NCBI GenBank assembly: GCA_003170275.1 | Contig: PNAM01000071.1 | Span: forward strand, 1-64,000 | Origin: Myxococcales bacterium | GTDB lineage: Bacteria; Myxococcota_A; Polyangia; Palsa-1104 | Direction: 5' to 3' | DNA: 64,000 nucleotides | Part shown: positions 16,153 through 26,653 of the stretch, piece after piece | Position numbering within the stretch: the stretch's first letter is position 1 | Layout of the letters: every line of letters begins with the position of its first letter | Position numbers and translations under genes: made by a program | Notes under the pieces: model-generated | Database searches by the model: none | What the model saw: the letters and a program-made list of their open reading frames with translations, nothing else | Told to the model about the DNA's origin: nothing

Positions 16153-18047
16153 ATGGAGACCGAGTCGAATCAGGGTCCAAAGATTGGAACGCCGCGAAAA
16201 GTCGAGGAAGTCGAAACCGTCACCATTCGCTTCTGTGGCGATTCGGGTGATGGAATGCAGCTTACCGGCACCGAGTTCACCAAGGCCACCGCGCTGGCAG
16301 GAAACGATCTGTCGACGCTGCCCGATTTTCCCGCCGAGATCCGCGCGCCTGCCGGCACGCTGGCCGGCGTGTCCGGCTTCCAGCTGAATTTTTCCAGCAA
16401 GGAAGTGCTCACGCCCGGCGATCAGCCGGACGTGCTGGTGGCCATGAACCCGGCGGCGCTCAAGACCAACCTCGCGGACCTGCGCCCGCGCGGCACGCTG
16501 ATCGTCAACACCGGCGCGTTCACGCCCAAGAACTGCGAGATGGCCGGCTACAAGACCAACCCGATCGAGGATGGCTCGGTCGACAGCTATCGCGTGTTCA
16601 AGATCGACATCACCAAGCTCACCGCGACCGCGCTCACCGACAGCGGCTTGTCGACCAAGGAGATCTCGCGCTGCAAGAACTTCTTCGCGCTCGGCGTGAT
16701 GTTCTGGATGTACAACCGCGACACCGAGAAGGAAGTCGCCAACATCCGCGAGAAGTTCGGCAAGAATCCGGGCATCGCGGAGGCCAACGTCAAGGTGTTC
16801 AAGTCCGGCTATCACTACGGTGAGACCGCCGAGATCTTCACCTCGTCGTACGTGGTGCGCCCGGCGACCATCGAGCCGGGCCTGTACCGCAACATCACCG
16901 GCAACGAAGCGACCGCGCTCGGCCTGGTGGTGGCGGCCAAGCTGGCCGGGCTGCGGCTGTTCCAGGGCAGCTACCCGATCACGCCGGCCTCGGACATCCT
17001 GCACCAGCTCTCCACCTACCGGAACTACGGCGTCACCACCTTCCAGGCCGAGGACGAGATCGCGGCCATGGGTTCGGCGATCGGCGCGGCATTCGGCGGC
17101 GCGCTGGCCATCACCAGCACCTCGGGCCCGGGCATCGCGCTCAAGGCCGAGGCGATGGCGCTAGCGGTGACCACCGAGCTCCCGGTGGTGATCATCGACG
17201 TTCAGCGCGGCGGTCCGTCGACGGGCCTGCCGACCAAGACCGAGCAGGCCGATCTGTTGCAGGTGCTATTCGGCCGCAACGGCGAGTGCCCGCTGCCGGT
17301 GGTCGCCGCGGCGACGCCGGCCGATTGCTTCTTCATGGCCATCGAGGCCTGTCGCATCGCCACCAAGTACATGACGCCGGTGGTGCTGCTCACCGACGGG
17401 TATCTCGGCAACGGCGCCGAGCCGTGGCTGCTGCCGTCGCTCGAGAGTCTGCCGGATCTGAAGGTGAAGTTCCGCACCGATCCGACCGACTACCAGGTGT
17501 TCCGCCGCGATCCGGTGACGCTGGCCCGCGAGTGGGTGCGCCCGGGCACGCCGGGGCTCGAGCACCGCATCGGCGGGCTCGAGAAGGACGCGCTGACCGG
17601 CAACGTCAGCTACGACCCGGACAACCACGAGGCGATGGTGCGCATGCGCGCGCACAAGGTCGAGAACATCGCCAACGACATCCCGCTGCTGGAGGTCAAG
17701 GGACCCACCAAAGGCGACTTGTTGGTGCTCGGCTGGGGCGGCACCTACGGGGCGTGCACGCAGGCGTCGAACGAGGCGCGCGCGATGGGCTACTCGGTGG
17801 CGTCGGCGCACCTCCGGCACCTCAATCCGTTCCCGCGCAACCTCGAGGAAGTGCTGCGCAGTTACAAGCAGGTGCTGGTGCCCGAGCTCAACCTCGGTCA
17901 GCTGATCCTGCTGGTGCGCGCACGCTTCCTGATCGACGCGGTCGGCTACAACAAGATCCAGGGCAAGCCGTTCAAGGTGGTCGACATCGTCGCCAAGATC
18001 GAAGAAATGCTCGGCCACAAGAAGTCGCAAGTGAAAGAGGTGTTGGC

Positions 18048-18051
<4 letters not shown>
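16153..18051 (+). CDS. korA: 2-oxoacid:ferredoxin oxidoreductase, fused gamma-alpha subunit
   Basis: A 632-residue subunit in which the gamma domain (residues about 20-200; IRFCGDSGDGMQLTGTEF, FPAEIRAPAGT, GVSGFQLNF) is joined to the alpha domain (about 215-625; GSYPITPASDIL, FQAEDEIAAMGSAIGA, STSGPGIALKAEAMALA, QRGGPSTGLPTKTEQADLL). The enzyme oxidatively decarboxylates a 2-oxoacid, most likely 2-oxoglutarate, to the CoA ester and reduces ferredoxin. The gamma-alpha plus beta layout is that of two-subunit KGOR-type enzymes of aerobes. The stop overlaps the korB ATG. A good promoter and Shine-Dalgarno site precede it. Substrate is inferred. Confidence 0.92.
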
Positions 18052-19079
<1,028 letters not shown>

Positions 19080-19139
19080 ATCGTCGCTGCGACAATTTGA
19101 CGCATAACTTGCGCGGCCAGAGCGACTACGCTAACCGCA

Positions 19140-20222
19140 ATGGCTGGCGTGTTGGTGGTAGAGGACGACGACGACATCCGCTCATCGATCGCGGAAGTGC
19201 TGACCGACGCAGGGTTTGCCGTCGAGACCGCGCGTAACGGCGCCGAGGCGTTGACGCGGCTCGATCACGGGCCGCTGCCGGGCGTGATGGTGGCCGATCT
19301 GATGATGCCGGTGATGACCGGCTGGGAGCTGATCGATCGCGTGCGCGCGAACGCGGCGTACAGCAGCATGCCGGTGGTGGTGCTGTCAGCGGCCTCGGAG
19401 CGCTCGCCGCCGGGCGTCGATCGCATCTTGTCCAAGCCGTGCGAGCTCGACACGCTGGTGCAGACCGTGCGGCATTACTGCGAGGCCGGGACCACCGTGC
19501 CGCCCGAGGAGGTGCGCGAGCTCGCGCGTCGCAACGTCGAGCTGATCGAGCTGCAGCGCTTTCGCAACGAGATGTCGGCGATGATCGTGCACGATCTGAA
19601 GAACCCGATGGCGGTCATCATGAGCATGATCGATTACCTGCTCGGCAATCCCAGCGACGAGGAAGACCGGGTCGGCGCGCTGGAGGACATGAAGACCGCG
19701 GGCAGCCGGATCTTGCGGCTGATCGCGAACCTGCTCGATCTGACCAAGCTCGAGACCGGCCGGTTTCTGCCCCAGCGCACCAGCATCCGGCTGAGCGCGC
19801 TGGTCGATCAACTGTTCGCGGGTCGCGCGCAGCTCGCGGTGACCCGGCAGCTCACGCTGGTGAGCACCATCGACCCGGAGCTACGCGCGTCGGTCGACGT
19901 CGATCTGATCTGCCGCGTGATCGAGAACATCCTCGACAATGCGTTGCGCTATGCGCCGACTGGCGGCCGTGTCTGCGTGTGGGCCGAGGCGAGCGAGGCG
20001 CGTGTGCGGATCCACCTCGGCAACGACGGACCGGCCATCCCGCCCGAGCAGCACGCGGTGATCTTCGACAAGTTCACGCAGCTCCACGGCGACCTCGGCA
20101 AGCGCAACCTCGGCCTCGGCCTGTACTTCTGCCGGCTCGCCGTCGAAGCGCTCGGCGGGCGCATCTCGCTCGTCGACGACGCGCGCCTTCCCGTGGTGTT
20201 CTGTCTCGATCTGCCGCGCTAG
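19140..20222 (+). CDS. response regulator-histidine kinase hybrid
   Basis: A 360-residue soluble protein. The N-terminal receiver domain (1-120) has the acidic pocket VVEDDDD, phospho-acceptor Asp53 (VADLMMP) and Lys in LSKPCE. The HisKA domain follows with EMSAMIVHDLKNPM (His near residue 150), then a HATPase domain with N-box ENILDNALRYAP, a G1-like VRIHLGNDGPAIP, and GLGLYFCR. No sensor or membrane segment exists, so the receiver presumably controls the kinase in a phosphorelay. No paired response regulator lies nearby. The ATG lies 7 nt after a weak TACGCT, without a Shine-Dalgarno site. Confidence 0.9.
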   Translation: MAGVLVVEDDDDIRSSIAEVLTDAGFAVETARNGAEALTRLDHGPLPGVMVADLMMPVMTGWELIDRVRANAAYSSMPVVVLSAASERSPPGVDRILSKPCELDTLVQTVRHYCEAGTTVPPEEVRELARRNVELIELQRFRNEMSAMIVHDLKNPMAVIMSMIDYLLGNPSDEEDRVGALEDMKTAGSRILRLIANLLDLTKLETGRFLPQRTSIRLSALVDQLFAGRAQLAVTRQLTLVSTIDPELRASVDVDLICRVIENILDNALRYAPTGGRVCVWAEASEARVRIHLGNDGPAIPPEQHAVIFDKFTQLHGDLGKRNLGLGLYFCRLAVEALGGRISLVDDARLPVVFCLDLPR

Positions 20223-20296
20223 CCGGCGAACTGTCCTTCGACCAGCGACTTGGCACGATCTGCTGGTATCATGCGCACCCGCAATCTGGAGGGTTC

Positions 20297-22060
20297 ATGC
20301 GAAACGTGCTCGGGTTGGTTCTGCTGTCACTCTTGTGCGCGGCGGCTGCGCGGGCGGACGACGACCCGCGCCGCCGTGGGGAGCTCGATCGGCTAGGGAC
20401 CAGTCTACCGACGGTGGCGCCCGATCCGGGGCGCGACAAGGCGCCGGTGCGCTCGCCGCCGTGGTGCGCCGAGGCGAAGGCGGAGGGATCGTGGGCGCCC
20501 GATTCGATCGCGCGGACCATCGGGGCCGCGCAGCAATACTCCAACACCTGGTCGGGCTATATGGATGCGGCGACCCACACGTGCTTGTACCCGAACGAGC
20601 CGGAGGTGCAGAAGGCAGTCGCGGTGATCGAGCAGCTGTGGATCAACCTGACCGGACTGTCGGAGGCCGAGGCGGTGGAGACCATCAAGCTGCGCGTCGA
20701 CAAGGCGAAGCTCAAGGCCGACCGCGACAAGCTGTGCGAGGCGCTCACCATTTCGGACGAGGTGGGCGGCGAAGAGAAGGCCTTCATGGAGACGCGCCGC
20801 GCGCTGTTCGGCTGCCACAACGGCTCGGACGTGATGTGGTCCGACTCGAGCATGCGGCTGCCGGATGATCTGCTGACGTTCCTCGACATGAGCGCCAACG
20901 AGCCCGACGGGCTGGTGCGGCTGGCGGTGGTGCTCGATGAGTCGCGCTTTGCGCTCCGTCAGCACGACAGCTACTTCGACAAGGCCCTCTTGTCGTACGC
21001 GATGCACCAGATCGACTTCAAGGCCCTGTCGCCGCCGGGCGTGCTCAAGATGCTCGACAGCGAGCCGTACAAGGGCAACTCGTTCGCGCGCACCGCGGTC
21101 CTCGAGTCGCTGGCGCGCGCCAAGATGGCGGTCGAGGCGGTCGAGGAGGCGGTCAAGAAGAAGTCGAGCGACGCCGATTGGAAGGAGCTGCTGATCACCG
21201 CCCCGCAGCGCGGCGTCGACGAGTGGAACGCCGAGGCGGCCAAGTACAAGAACGAGATCCAGCGCTCGAACGCGTTCGAGCAGAAGTTCTGGGGCCCGTC
21301 GCGCAAGGCGCTCCAGGGCTGCTGGCCGGTGCTGCGCAAGGACTTCCTGGTGCTCGCCAAGACGCTCAAGCACGGCAACGAGACCGAGTTCAAGGAGGCG
21401 CTGTCGGATCCGATCGCCAGCCTCTTGTTCTCGCGCCTCGCCGCCTGCGCGCCGGTCGAGCAGGACAAGCACTACGCCGAGGTGCTGCTGCGCATGTCCA
21501 ACGATCTGCGCTACGCGCGCGGTCCGCGCCTGGCCGCCTACTACGCCACGCTCGATGCGCTCTCGAAGATCCTCGCCGACCGCACCAAGTTTCCCGTCGA
21601 GGGCAAGGACCTGGGCACGTTCGGCGTGCGCGCGCTCTACCGGGCGGGCTTCGACTCGGCGTACAAAGGTCGGTCGGGCATGGGCTTCGTCGCCATCTCG
21701 GCGCATGGGGTGGTCAAGGGCGTGAAGAAGGTCGCCACCGGCGTGCAGATCTCGTTCGCGACCCAGAAGCACCAGGAGATGAACCGCTCGTGCACCCAGA
21801 CCGGCCGGATCCTGCAGTTCCGCCCCGACGGCTCGCCGGTGTACTACGAGAAGTGCCACGACACCGGCCTGGTCACCGTCGATGACACCGCCGAGGACAT
21901 CACCGTGACGCCCGAGTGGGCCGAAGGGATCAAGCCTGGGATGTTCCTCCACTTCGACGCCGCGATCGGCCAGCCGCCCGGCCGCCGCGGGCTGCCCAAG
22001 ACCACCTACACCGACAAGAACAAGAAGAAGCTGGTGAACTTCTACGGCTTCGCGCTCTGA
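20297..22060 (+). CDS. large secreted protein of unknown function
   Basis: A 587-residue protein with signal peptide MRNVLGLVLLSLLCAAAARA. The mature part is helix-rich and charged, with cysteines scattered (PPWCAEAK, HTCLYPNE, LFGCHNG, GCWPVLRK, AACAPVEQ, NRSCTQTG, EKCHDTG), and ends in a region starting GVQISFATQKHQEMN that may be a small beta domain. No family is recognised. GGAGGG eight bases before the ATG at 20297 sets the start. It converges with msrB, and the two coding regions overlap by 19 bp at their 3' ends. Confidence 0.75.
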   Translation: MRNVLGLVLLSLLCAAAARADDDPRRRGELDRLGTSLPTVAPDPGRDKAPVRSPPWCAEAKAEGSWAPDSIARTIGAAQQYSNTWSGYMDAATHTCLYPNEPEVQKAVAVIEQLWINLTGLSEAEAVETIKLRVDKAKLKADRDKLCEALTISDEVGGEEKAFMETRRALFGCHNGSDVMWSDSSMRLPDDLLTFLDMSANEPDGLVRLAVVLDESRFALRQHDSYFDKALLSYAMHQIDFKALSPPGVLKMLDSEPYKGNSFARTAVLESLARAKMAVEAVEEAVKKKSSDADWKELLITAPQRGVDEWNAEAAKYKNEIQRSNAFEQKFWGPSRKALQGCWPVLRKDFLVLAKTLKHGNETEFKEALSDPIASLLFSRLAACAPVEQDKHYAEVLLRMSNDLRYARGPRLAAYYATLDALSKILADRTKFPVEGKDLGTFGVRALYRAGFDSAYKGRSGMGFVAISAHGVVKGVKKVATGVQISFATQKHQEMNRSCTQTGRILQFRPDGSPVYYEKCHDTGLVTVDDTAEDITVTPEWAEGIKPGMFLHFDAAIGQPPGRRGLPKTTYTDKNKKKLVNFYGFAL

Positions 22061-22632
22061 GGAGCGGGCGCAGCGAAGAGCTTCGCGTAGGAACCGTAGC
22101 CCTCGGCGGCCAGCCGGTCGGCCGGGATGAAGCGTAGCGACGCCGAGTCCATGCAATAGCGCTGGTGCGTCGGCGCCGGGCCGTCGTCGAACACGTGACC
22201 GAGGTGCGAGTTGCCGATGCGCGAGCGCACCTCGGAGCGCTCCATGCCGAGCGTGCGGTCCGAGTGGGTGAGCACGTTGGCGCGCTCGAGCGGCGCCCAG
22301 AAGCTCGGCCAGCCGGTCCCCGAATCGAACTTCTCCTTCGAGGTGAACAGCGGCTCGCCGGAGACCACGTCCACATAGATCCCGGGCGCATGGTTGTCCC
22401 AGTAGGCGTTGTGAAACGCCGGCTCGGTGCCCTCGTCCTGCGTGACGTTTGAGACCTCCGGTGGGAGCTGCTTCTTGCGCGCGGCCAGCTCGGCGTCGGA
22501 CAGCCGCCTCTCGAACGCCCCCTCGGCCGCGGGCGACGCCTTGACCGTTGGCGTTGGCGGTGGCGGCGGCGCATTCTTCGCCTGCGCGCTACAGGCCACG
22601 GAAAACAGCGCGAGGATCACCGAGGTACGCAT
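22042..22632 (-). CDS. msrB: peptide-methionine (R)-S-oxide reductase, exported, zinc-free type
   Basis: A 196-residue protein with signal peptide MRTSVILALFSVACSAQA. A Cys at about residue 14 could make it a lipoprotein, though Ser at -3 departs from a strict lipobox. The MsrB domain (about 45-185) has FHNAYWDNHAPGIYVDVVSG, KFDSGTGWPSFW, SHLGHVFDDGP and the catalytic RYCMDSASLRF. The two CxxC zinc motifs of many MsrB enzymes are absent. It repairs oxidised methionine in envelope proteins. AAGGAGG before the ATG makes the start secure. Confidence 0.92.
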   Translation of the reverse strand: MRTSVILALFSVACSAQAKNAPPPPPTPTVKASPAAEGAFERRLSDAELAARKKQLPPEVSNVTQDEGTEPAFHNAYWDNHAPGIYVDVVSGEPLFTSKEKFDSGTGWPSFWAPLERANVLTHSDRTLGMERSEVRSRIGNSHLGHVFDDGPAPTHQRYCMDSASLRFIPADRLAAEGYGSYAKLFAAPAPQSAKP

Positions 22633-22679
22633 CACGATCCTCCTTGGGATCCATACGTCCGCCGCCCGCTGCGGTTTCG

Positions 22680-23336
22680 CTACTTGACGATGCGAATCAA
22701 GCCTTCCCAGGTGACCACGCGGTCGCGGCGGCGGGCCACCAGCAGCGGCCGGCCCTGGTCGAGATAGAAGATGGCGCGCTGCTGGAACGAGTCGCCGATG
22801 CGCCAGGCCTCGTCGAGATCGATGCCCAGCACGGCGAAGCTCTCTTCGCGCCAGCGCGAGCCGGGCGAGTTGATCGCCGGCCAGCGCTCGACCATGCGCG
22901 CGTCCAGGTGCGCGGCGAGGCGGTCGTTCGCGCGCCGGTTTCGCTGCGGGTCGGGGCGCGGCTCGCCGAGCCCGGGGTTCCAGGCGGTGATCACCGCGAG
23001 GGTCGAGGCGGGAAACGAGGTCGGTTGCGTGCCGGCCGCCCCCGCGATCGGATCGATGGTGAAGCGCACCACCGGCGAGCCGGGCGGGTGCAGCTCGATC
23101 ACGCACTCCCGATAAGCCTTCCAGATGCCCCAGCCGGTCGAGAACTCCATCGCTGCGCGCGTAACGCCGGCGTCGTCGCTGGTGGGCATCGTCTCGCCCG
23201 GCCCGACGCCGAGCGCGAAGCGCAGCCAGCTCGAGTGCGAGGCGATCGCGAGCAGCGCGGGGGTGTCGAGACTGTCGGGCACCGTCTTGCCGTCCATCTG
23301 CAGGAGGTTGTTCAGGGCCCGGGTCACGTCGGACAT
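22680..23336 (-). CDS. DUF3293-type protein
   Basis: A 218-residue protein. The C-terminal half carries the DUF3293 pattern: STLAVITAWNPGLGEPRPDP, NRRANDRLAAHLDAR, EESFAVLGIDLDEAWRIG and QRAIFYLD. The N-terminal 90 residues are less conserved. No function is known for this family. ATG 23336 (MSDVTRALNNLLQMDG) is chosen; a longer frame to 23375 would overlap the divergent S46 peptidase promoter region. Confidence 0.7.
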   Translation of the reverse strand: MSDVTRALNNLLQMDGKTVPDSLDTPALLAIASHSSWLRFALGVGPGETMPTSDDAGVTRAAMEFSTGWGIWKAYRECVIELHPPGSPVVRFTIDPIAGAAGTQPTSFPASTLAVITAWNPGLGEPRPDPQRNRRANDRLAAHLDARMVERWPAINSPGSRWREESFAVLGIDLDEAWRIGDSFQQRAIFYLDQGRPLLVARRRDRVVTWEGLIRIVK

Positions 23337-23392
23337 CGTTGAAATCCTATCACCCCCGTAGTAAGACGGCCCCAATTACACCGGGAGCGCTC

Positions 23393-25498
23393 ATGAAGAC
23401 GGCTCGTTTGCTCGTGGTACTCGGCACGTTGTCGGCCGCCTCGCTGGCGGTCGCCGACGAGGGGATGTGGACCTTCAACAATTTCCCCAAGAAGCTGGTC
23501 AAGCAGCGCTACAAGTTCGACGTCACCGACCCGTGGCTCGACCACGTGCGGCTGTCGTCGGTGCGCTTCAACTCGGGCGGCTCGGGCTCGTTCGTCTCGC
23601 CGCACGGCCTGGTGATGACCAACCATCACGTGGGCGCGGATTGCGTGAGCAAGCTGGGCGCGAGCGACCATGACTACATCAAGGACGGGTTCTACGCCAA
23701 GGATCAGGCGTCGGAGATCAAGTGCCCCGACCTGGAGCTCAACGTGGTGGTCGGCATCGAGGACGTGACCGCCGACGTCAAGTCGGTCGAGAAGCCGGGC
23801 ATGGACGAGGCGTCGGTGAACAAGGCGCAGAAGGAAAAGATGTCGGCGCTGGAGAAGGCGTGCACCGACAAGACGCAGAGCCGCTGCGACGTGGTGACGC
23901 TGTACCAGGGCGGCGTGTACAACATGTACCGCTACAAGAAGTACACCGACGTGCGGCTGGCGTTCGCGCCCGAGTTCGGCATCGCCTTCTTCGGCGGCGA
24001 TCCGGATAATTTCGAGTACCCGCGCTACGACCTGGACGTGGCGTTCTTCCGCGTCTACGAGAACGACAAGGAAGTGCAGCCGCAGCACTATCTCAAGTGG
24101 AGCGCGAGCGGCGCCAAGGACAACGAGCTGGTGTTCGTGGCCGGCAACCCGGGCAACACCGAGCGGCTCGATACGCTGGCGCAGCTCGAGATGCTGCGCG
24201 ACACCTCGTACCCGCTGGTGCTGGGCGAGCTCAAGCGCATCCAGAAGGCGCTGCAGGCGTACGGCAAGCTGGGCGTGGAAGAGGAGCGTCAGGCGCGCAC
24301 GCCGCTGTTCGGCGTGGAGAACTCGATCAAGGCGATCACCGGCTACCTGGGCGGGCTCACCGACGCCAAGCTGATGGCCAAGAAGACCGCCGACGAAGCG
24401 GCGCTGCAGAAGCAGATCGCCGCGTCGCCCGACAAGCAGAAGCTGTACGGCGGCGTGTGGGACGCGATCGCCAGGTCGCAGAAGGGCTACGCGTCGTTCT
24501 ACAAGCGCTACGCGTTCACCGAGGGGCGGCGCGGCAACCCGATGTCGTCGGAGCTGTTCGGCCTGGCGCGCCTGCTGGTGCGCGCGGGCGAGGAGAAGGC
24601 CAAGCCGAGCGAGAAGCGCCTGCGCGAGTATCGCGACTCGAACCTACAGTCGCTCGAGCTCGGGCTGTTCTCGTCGGCGCCGATCCACGACGGACTCGAA
24701 GAGGCGCTGCTCACGAGCGCGCTCGAGCGGCTGTCCGCGCAGCTCGGCGCGCAGGATCCGATCGTGAAGAACGCGCTCGCCGGAAAGACGCCGGCGCAGC
24801 GCGCCAAGGAAGTCGTGAGCGGCACCAAGCTCAAGGACGTGGCCTTGCGCAAGTCGCTGTGGGCCGACAAGAAGGCGCTCGATGCGTCGAAAGATCCGAT
24901 GCTGGTGCTGGCGCGCGCGCTCGACCCCGAGGCGCGGCAGCTGCGCAAGCGCTACGAGGACGAGGTCGAGGGCGTGGTGAAGAAGAACCTGGGCCTGGTC
25001 GGCAAGGCGATGTTCGAGGCCGAGGGGCTCAGCCACTATCCGGACGCGACCTTCACGTTGCGCCTGTCGTACGGCAAGGTGGCGGGCTACACCATCGACG
25101 GCAAGAAGATCACGCCGTTCACCACCTTCGGCGGGCTGTTCGATCGTGCGACCAAGGCGGAGAACAAGTTCCCGTGGGAGCTGCCCAAGAAGTGGGTCGA
25201 CGGGAAGGCCAAGCTCAAGCTCGAGACGCCGTACGACTTCGTGTCGACCAACGACATCATCGGCGGCAACTCGGGCAGCCCGGTGATCAACGCCAAGGGC
25301 GAGCTGGTGGGCCTGATCTTCGACGGCAACATCCAGTCGCTGCCGGGCAACTTCGTCTACGACGACACGGTCAACCGTTCGGTCAGCGTGCACTCCTCGG
25401 CGCTCACCGAGGCGCTGCGCAACGTATACGACGCCGGGGCGCTGGCCGACGAGCTGCAGCCGCGCGGCGGCGCCGCCAAGAAGCGCTCCGCCAAGTAA
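23393..25498 (+). CDS. S46-family dipeptidyl-peptidase (DPP7/DPP11 type), exported
   Basis: A 701-residue secreted peptidase with signal peptide MKTARLLVVLGTLSAASLAVA. The mature protein starts DEGMWTFNNFP, the conserved S46 N-terminus that binds the substrate amino group. Catalytic residues are His in VMTNHHVGADC, Asp in the YDLDVAFFR region and Ser in IGGNSGSPVIN. The sequence LIFDGNIQSLPGNFVYDD follows; Gly in FDGN rather than Arg suggests DPP7-like preference for hydrophobic P1 residues rather than the acidic preference of DPP11 (recalled family knowledge). It frees dipeptides from peptides in the periplasm for nutrition. It converges with the DUF924 gene across a hairpin. Confidence 0.92.
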   Translation: MKTARLLVVLGTLSAASLAVADEGMWTFNNFPKKLVKQRYKFDVTDPWLDHVRLSSVRFNSGGSGSFVSPHGLVMTNHHVGADCVSKLGASDHDYIKDGFYAKDQASEIKCPDLELNVVVGIEDVTADVKSVEKPGMDEASVNKAQKEKMSALEKACTDKTQSRCDVVTLYQGGVYNMYRYKKYTDVRLAFAPEFGIAFFGGDPDNFEYPRYDLDVAFFRVYENDKEVQPQHYLKWSASGAKDNELVFVAGNPGNTERLDTLAQLEMLRDTSYPLVLGELKRIQKALQAYGKLGVEEERQARTPLFGVENSIKAITGYLGGLTDAKLMAKKTADEAALQKQIAASPDKQKLYGGVWDAIARSQKGYASFYKRYAFTEGRRGNPMSSELFGLARLLVRAGEEKAKPSEKRLREYRDSNLQSLELGLFSSAPIHDGLEEALLTSALERLSAQLGAQDPIVKNALAGKTPAQRAKEVVSGTKLKDVALRKSLWADKKALDASKDPMLVLARALDPEARQLRKRYEDEVEGVVKKNLGLVGKAMFEAEGLSHYPDATFTLRLSYGKVAGYTIDGKKITPFTTFGGLFDRATKAENKFPWELPKKWVDGKAKLKLETPYDFVSTNDIIGGNSGSPVINAKGELVGLIFDGNIQSLPGNFVYDDTVNRSVSVHSSALTEALRNVYDAGALADELQPRGGAAKKRSAK

Positions 25499-25514
25499 GC
25501 TCCCGTCGAGCGAG

Positions 25515-25543
25515 GCGGCCGATCCTATTTCGGGATCGGCCGC
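25515..25543. terminator. candidate bidirectional terminator hairpin
   Basis: An 11-bp perfect stem GCGGCCGATCC/GGATCGGCCGC (25515-25525 and 25533-25543) with a 7-base loop lies just after the S46 peptidase stop and across the last codons of the converging DUF924 gene. There is no T-tract on either side. Confidence 0.45.
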
Positions 25544-26142
25544 TGATGCACCAGCACCTCGTCCCGCAAAAACTCCAGCTCCTCGGCCGTCGAGGTTCGT
25601 CCCAGCACCGCGTTGCGGTGCGGGTGGCGGCCGAAGCGCTTGATCGTCTCGTAGTGCCCGCGGGCCTGCTCGCGCGAGACCTCGTACAGCGCGCGCAGGT
25701 GCGGCGGGGCGCGGCGCACCGCCTCGTCGACCAGCGGTCGGCCGAGCTCGTGCAGCGCGAGCACCTCGGAGTGCCCGAGCGGCAGCCCGAAGAACGTCAA
25801 CTCCCACGCCGAGAGCTGATCGTGCGCGCCGAGCTTCAGGCCCTCGAGGGAGAGCGCCTGCGCGCGCAGATCCTGCGCGAAGGCGTGCGGCGTGCCGCGG
25901 TAGAGCGCGCGCGAGAACTGATCGAGCACCAGGATCAGCGCCAGCCGCCCGCGCGGCGTCGCCGCCCACCCGTCGAGCGCCCCGCGGCGCGCCTGCTCGA
26001 GCGTGTGGGCAAAGCGCGAGCGGATCTGTTCGTCGACGCCCGGCCCGCCGCGAAACCACCACAGGATCTGCGCGCGGTGGGTCGCTTCGTCGCGCTCGTG
26101 CCCTTGGGGAAACCAGAAGGAGAGGACGGCGTCCGGGGTCAT
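25525..26142 (-). CDS. DUF924 family protein
   Basis: A 205-residue soluble, helical protein starting MTPDAVLSFWFPQGHERDEA. It shows the DUF924 features WWFRGGPGVDEQIRSRF, LALILVLDQFSRALYRGTPH, AFAQDLRAQALSL, FFGLPLGHSE and RFGRHPHRNAVLGRTSTAEE. Family members fold like TPR proteins and their role is not established. The stop codon lies inside the loop of the hairpin shared with the peptidase gene. Confidence 0.88.
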   Translation of the reverse strand: MTPDAVLSFWFPQGHERDEATHRAQILWWFRGGPGVDEQIRSRFAHTLEQARRGALDGWAATPRGRLALILVLDQFSRALYRGTPHAFAQDLRAQALSLEGLKLGAHDQLSAWELTFFGLPLGHSEVLALHELGRPLVDEAVRRAPPHLRALYEVSREQARGHYETIKRFGRHPHRNAVLGRTSTAEELEFLRDEVLVHQRPIPK

Positions 26143-26154
26143 GCCTGCAACATA

Positions 26155-26613
26155 TCAGAGCAGGCGGATCACGCCTTCGGCGAGCTGCACGTGGTCGCCG
26201 TCGCAGAGCTGCACCACGCGCACGCCGTAGCTGTGCGCGGGCTCGAAGCCGTCGCTGCGGCTCAGCTCGAGCTGCGCGCGCAGGGAGCGACAGGCGCGCG
26301 CCGGTCCTTGATAGATCGCGATCGTCTCGTGCGCCGCGAGCGCGCGCTCGTCGCCGAGCTCGAAGAACAGCACCAGCAGGTTGCCGGCGCGCGCGGGCCG
26401 CGAGAACGTGAGGCGCAGATCGAGCGGCCACACCAGCCTGAGCGTGCGCGGGATCGAGATCGGCGAGGGGCCGAGCGGCACGCCGCCGGGCGTGTCGACT
26501 GCGACGAAGCGCAGCCGCGTCGCGGAGGCCGAGTGGTACTCCGCGTGCGCCGCGCCGGCAGACATCGTCACCAGCGCGCCCATCACGCTGGTCCAGGACA
26601 CGCGTTCCTTCAT
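26155..26613 (-). CDS. small exported protein
   Basis: A 152-residue protein with signal peptide MKERVSWTSVMGALVTMSAG then AAHA. The mature domain is predicted beta-rich (LRLVWPLDLRLTF, NLLVLFFELG, VVQLCDGDHVQLAEGVIRLL) with two cysteines. No family is recognised. It lies downstream of the ParB-fold gene on the same strand; the stop of that gene is at 26654, 41 bp upstream. A longer frame to 26664 exists but has no signal peptide at its start. Confidence 0.55.
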   Translation of the reverse strand: MKERVSWTSVMGALVTMSAGAAHAEYHSASATRLRFVAVDTPGGVPLGPSPISIPRTLRLVWPLDLRLTFSRPARAGNLLVLFFELGDERALAAHETIAIYQGPARACRSLRAQLELSRSDGFEPAHSYGVRVVQLCDGDHVQLAEGVIRLL

Positions 26614-26653
26614 GTACGGGCTTCGGCGGATCCGCGTGCGACTTGAGCGCCGG

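Noticed and set aside
20249..20264. TGGCACGATCTGCTGG before the 20297 gene as a sigma-54 promoter
   Set aside because: The -24 half is perfect but the GC of the -12 half is two bases out of register, and the gene has its own GGAGGG site.
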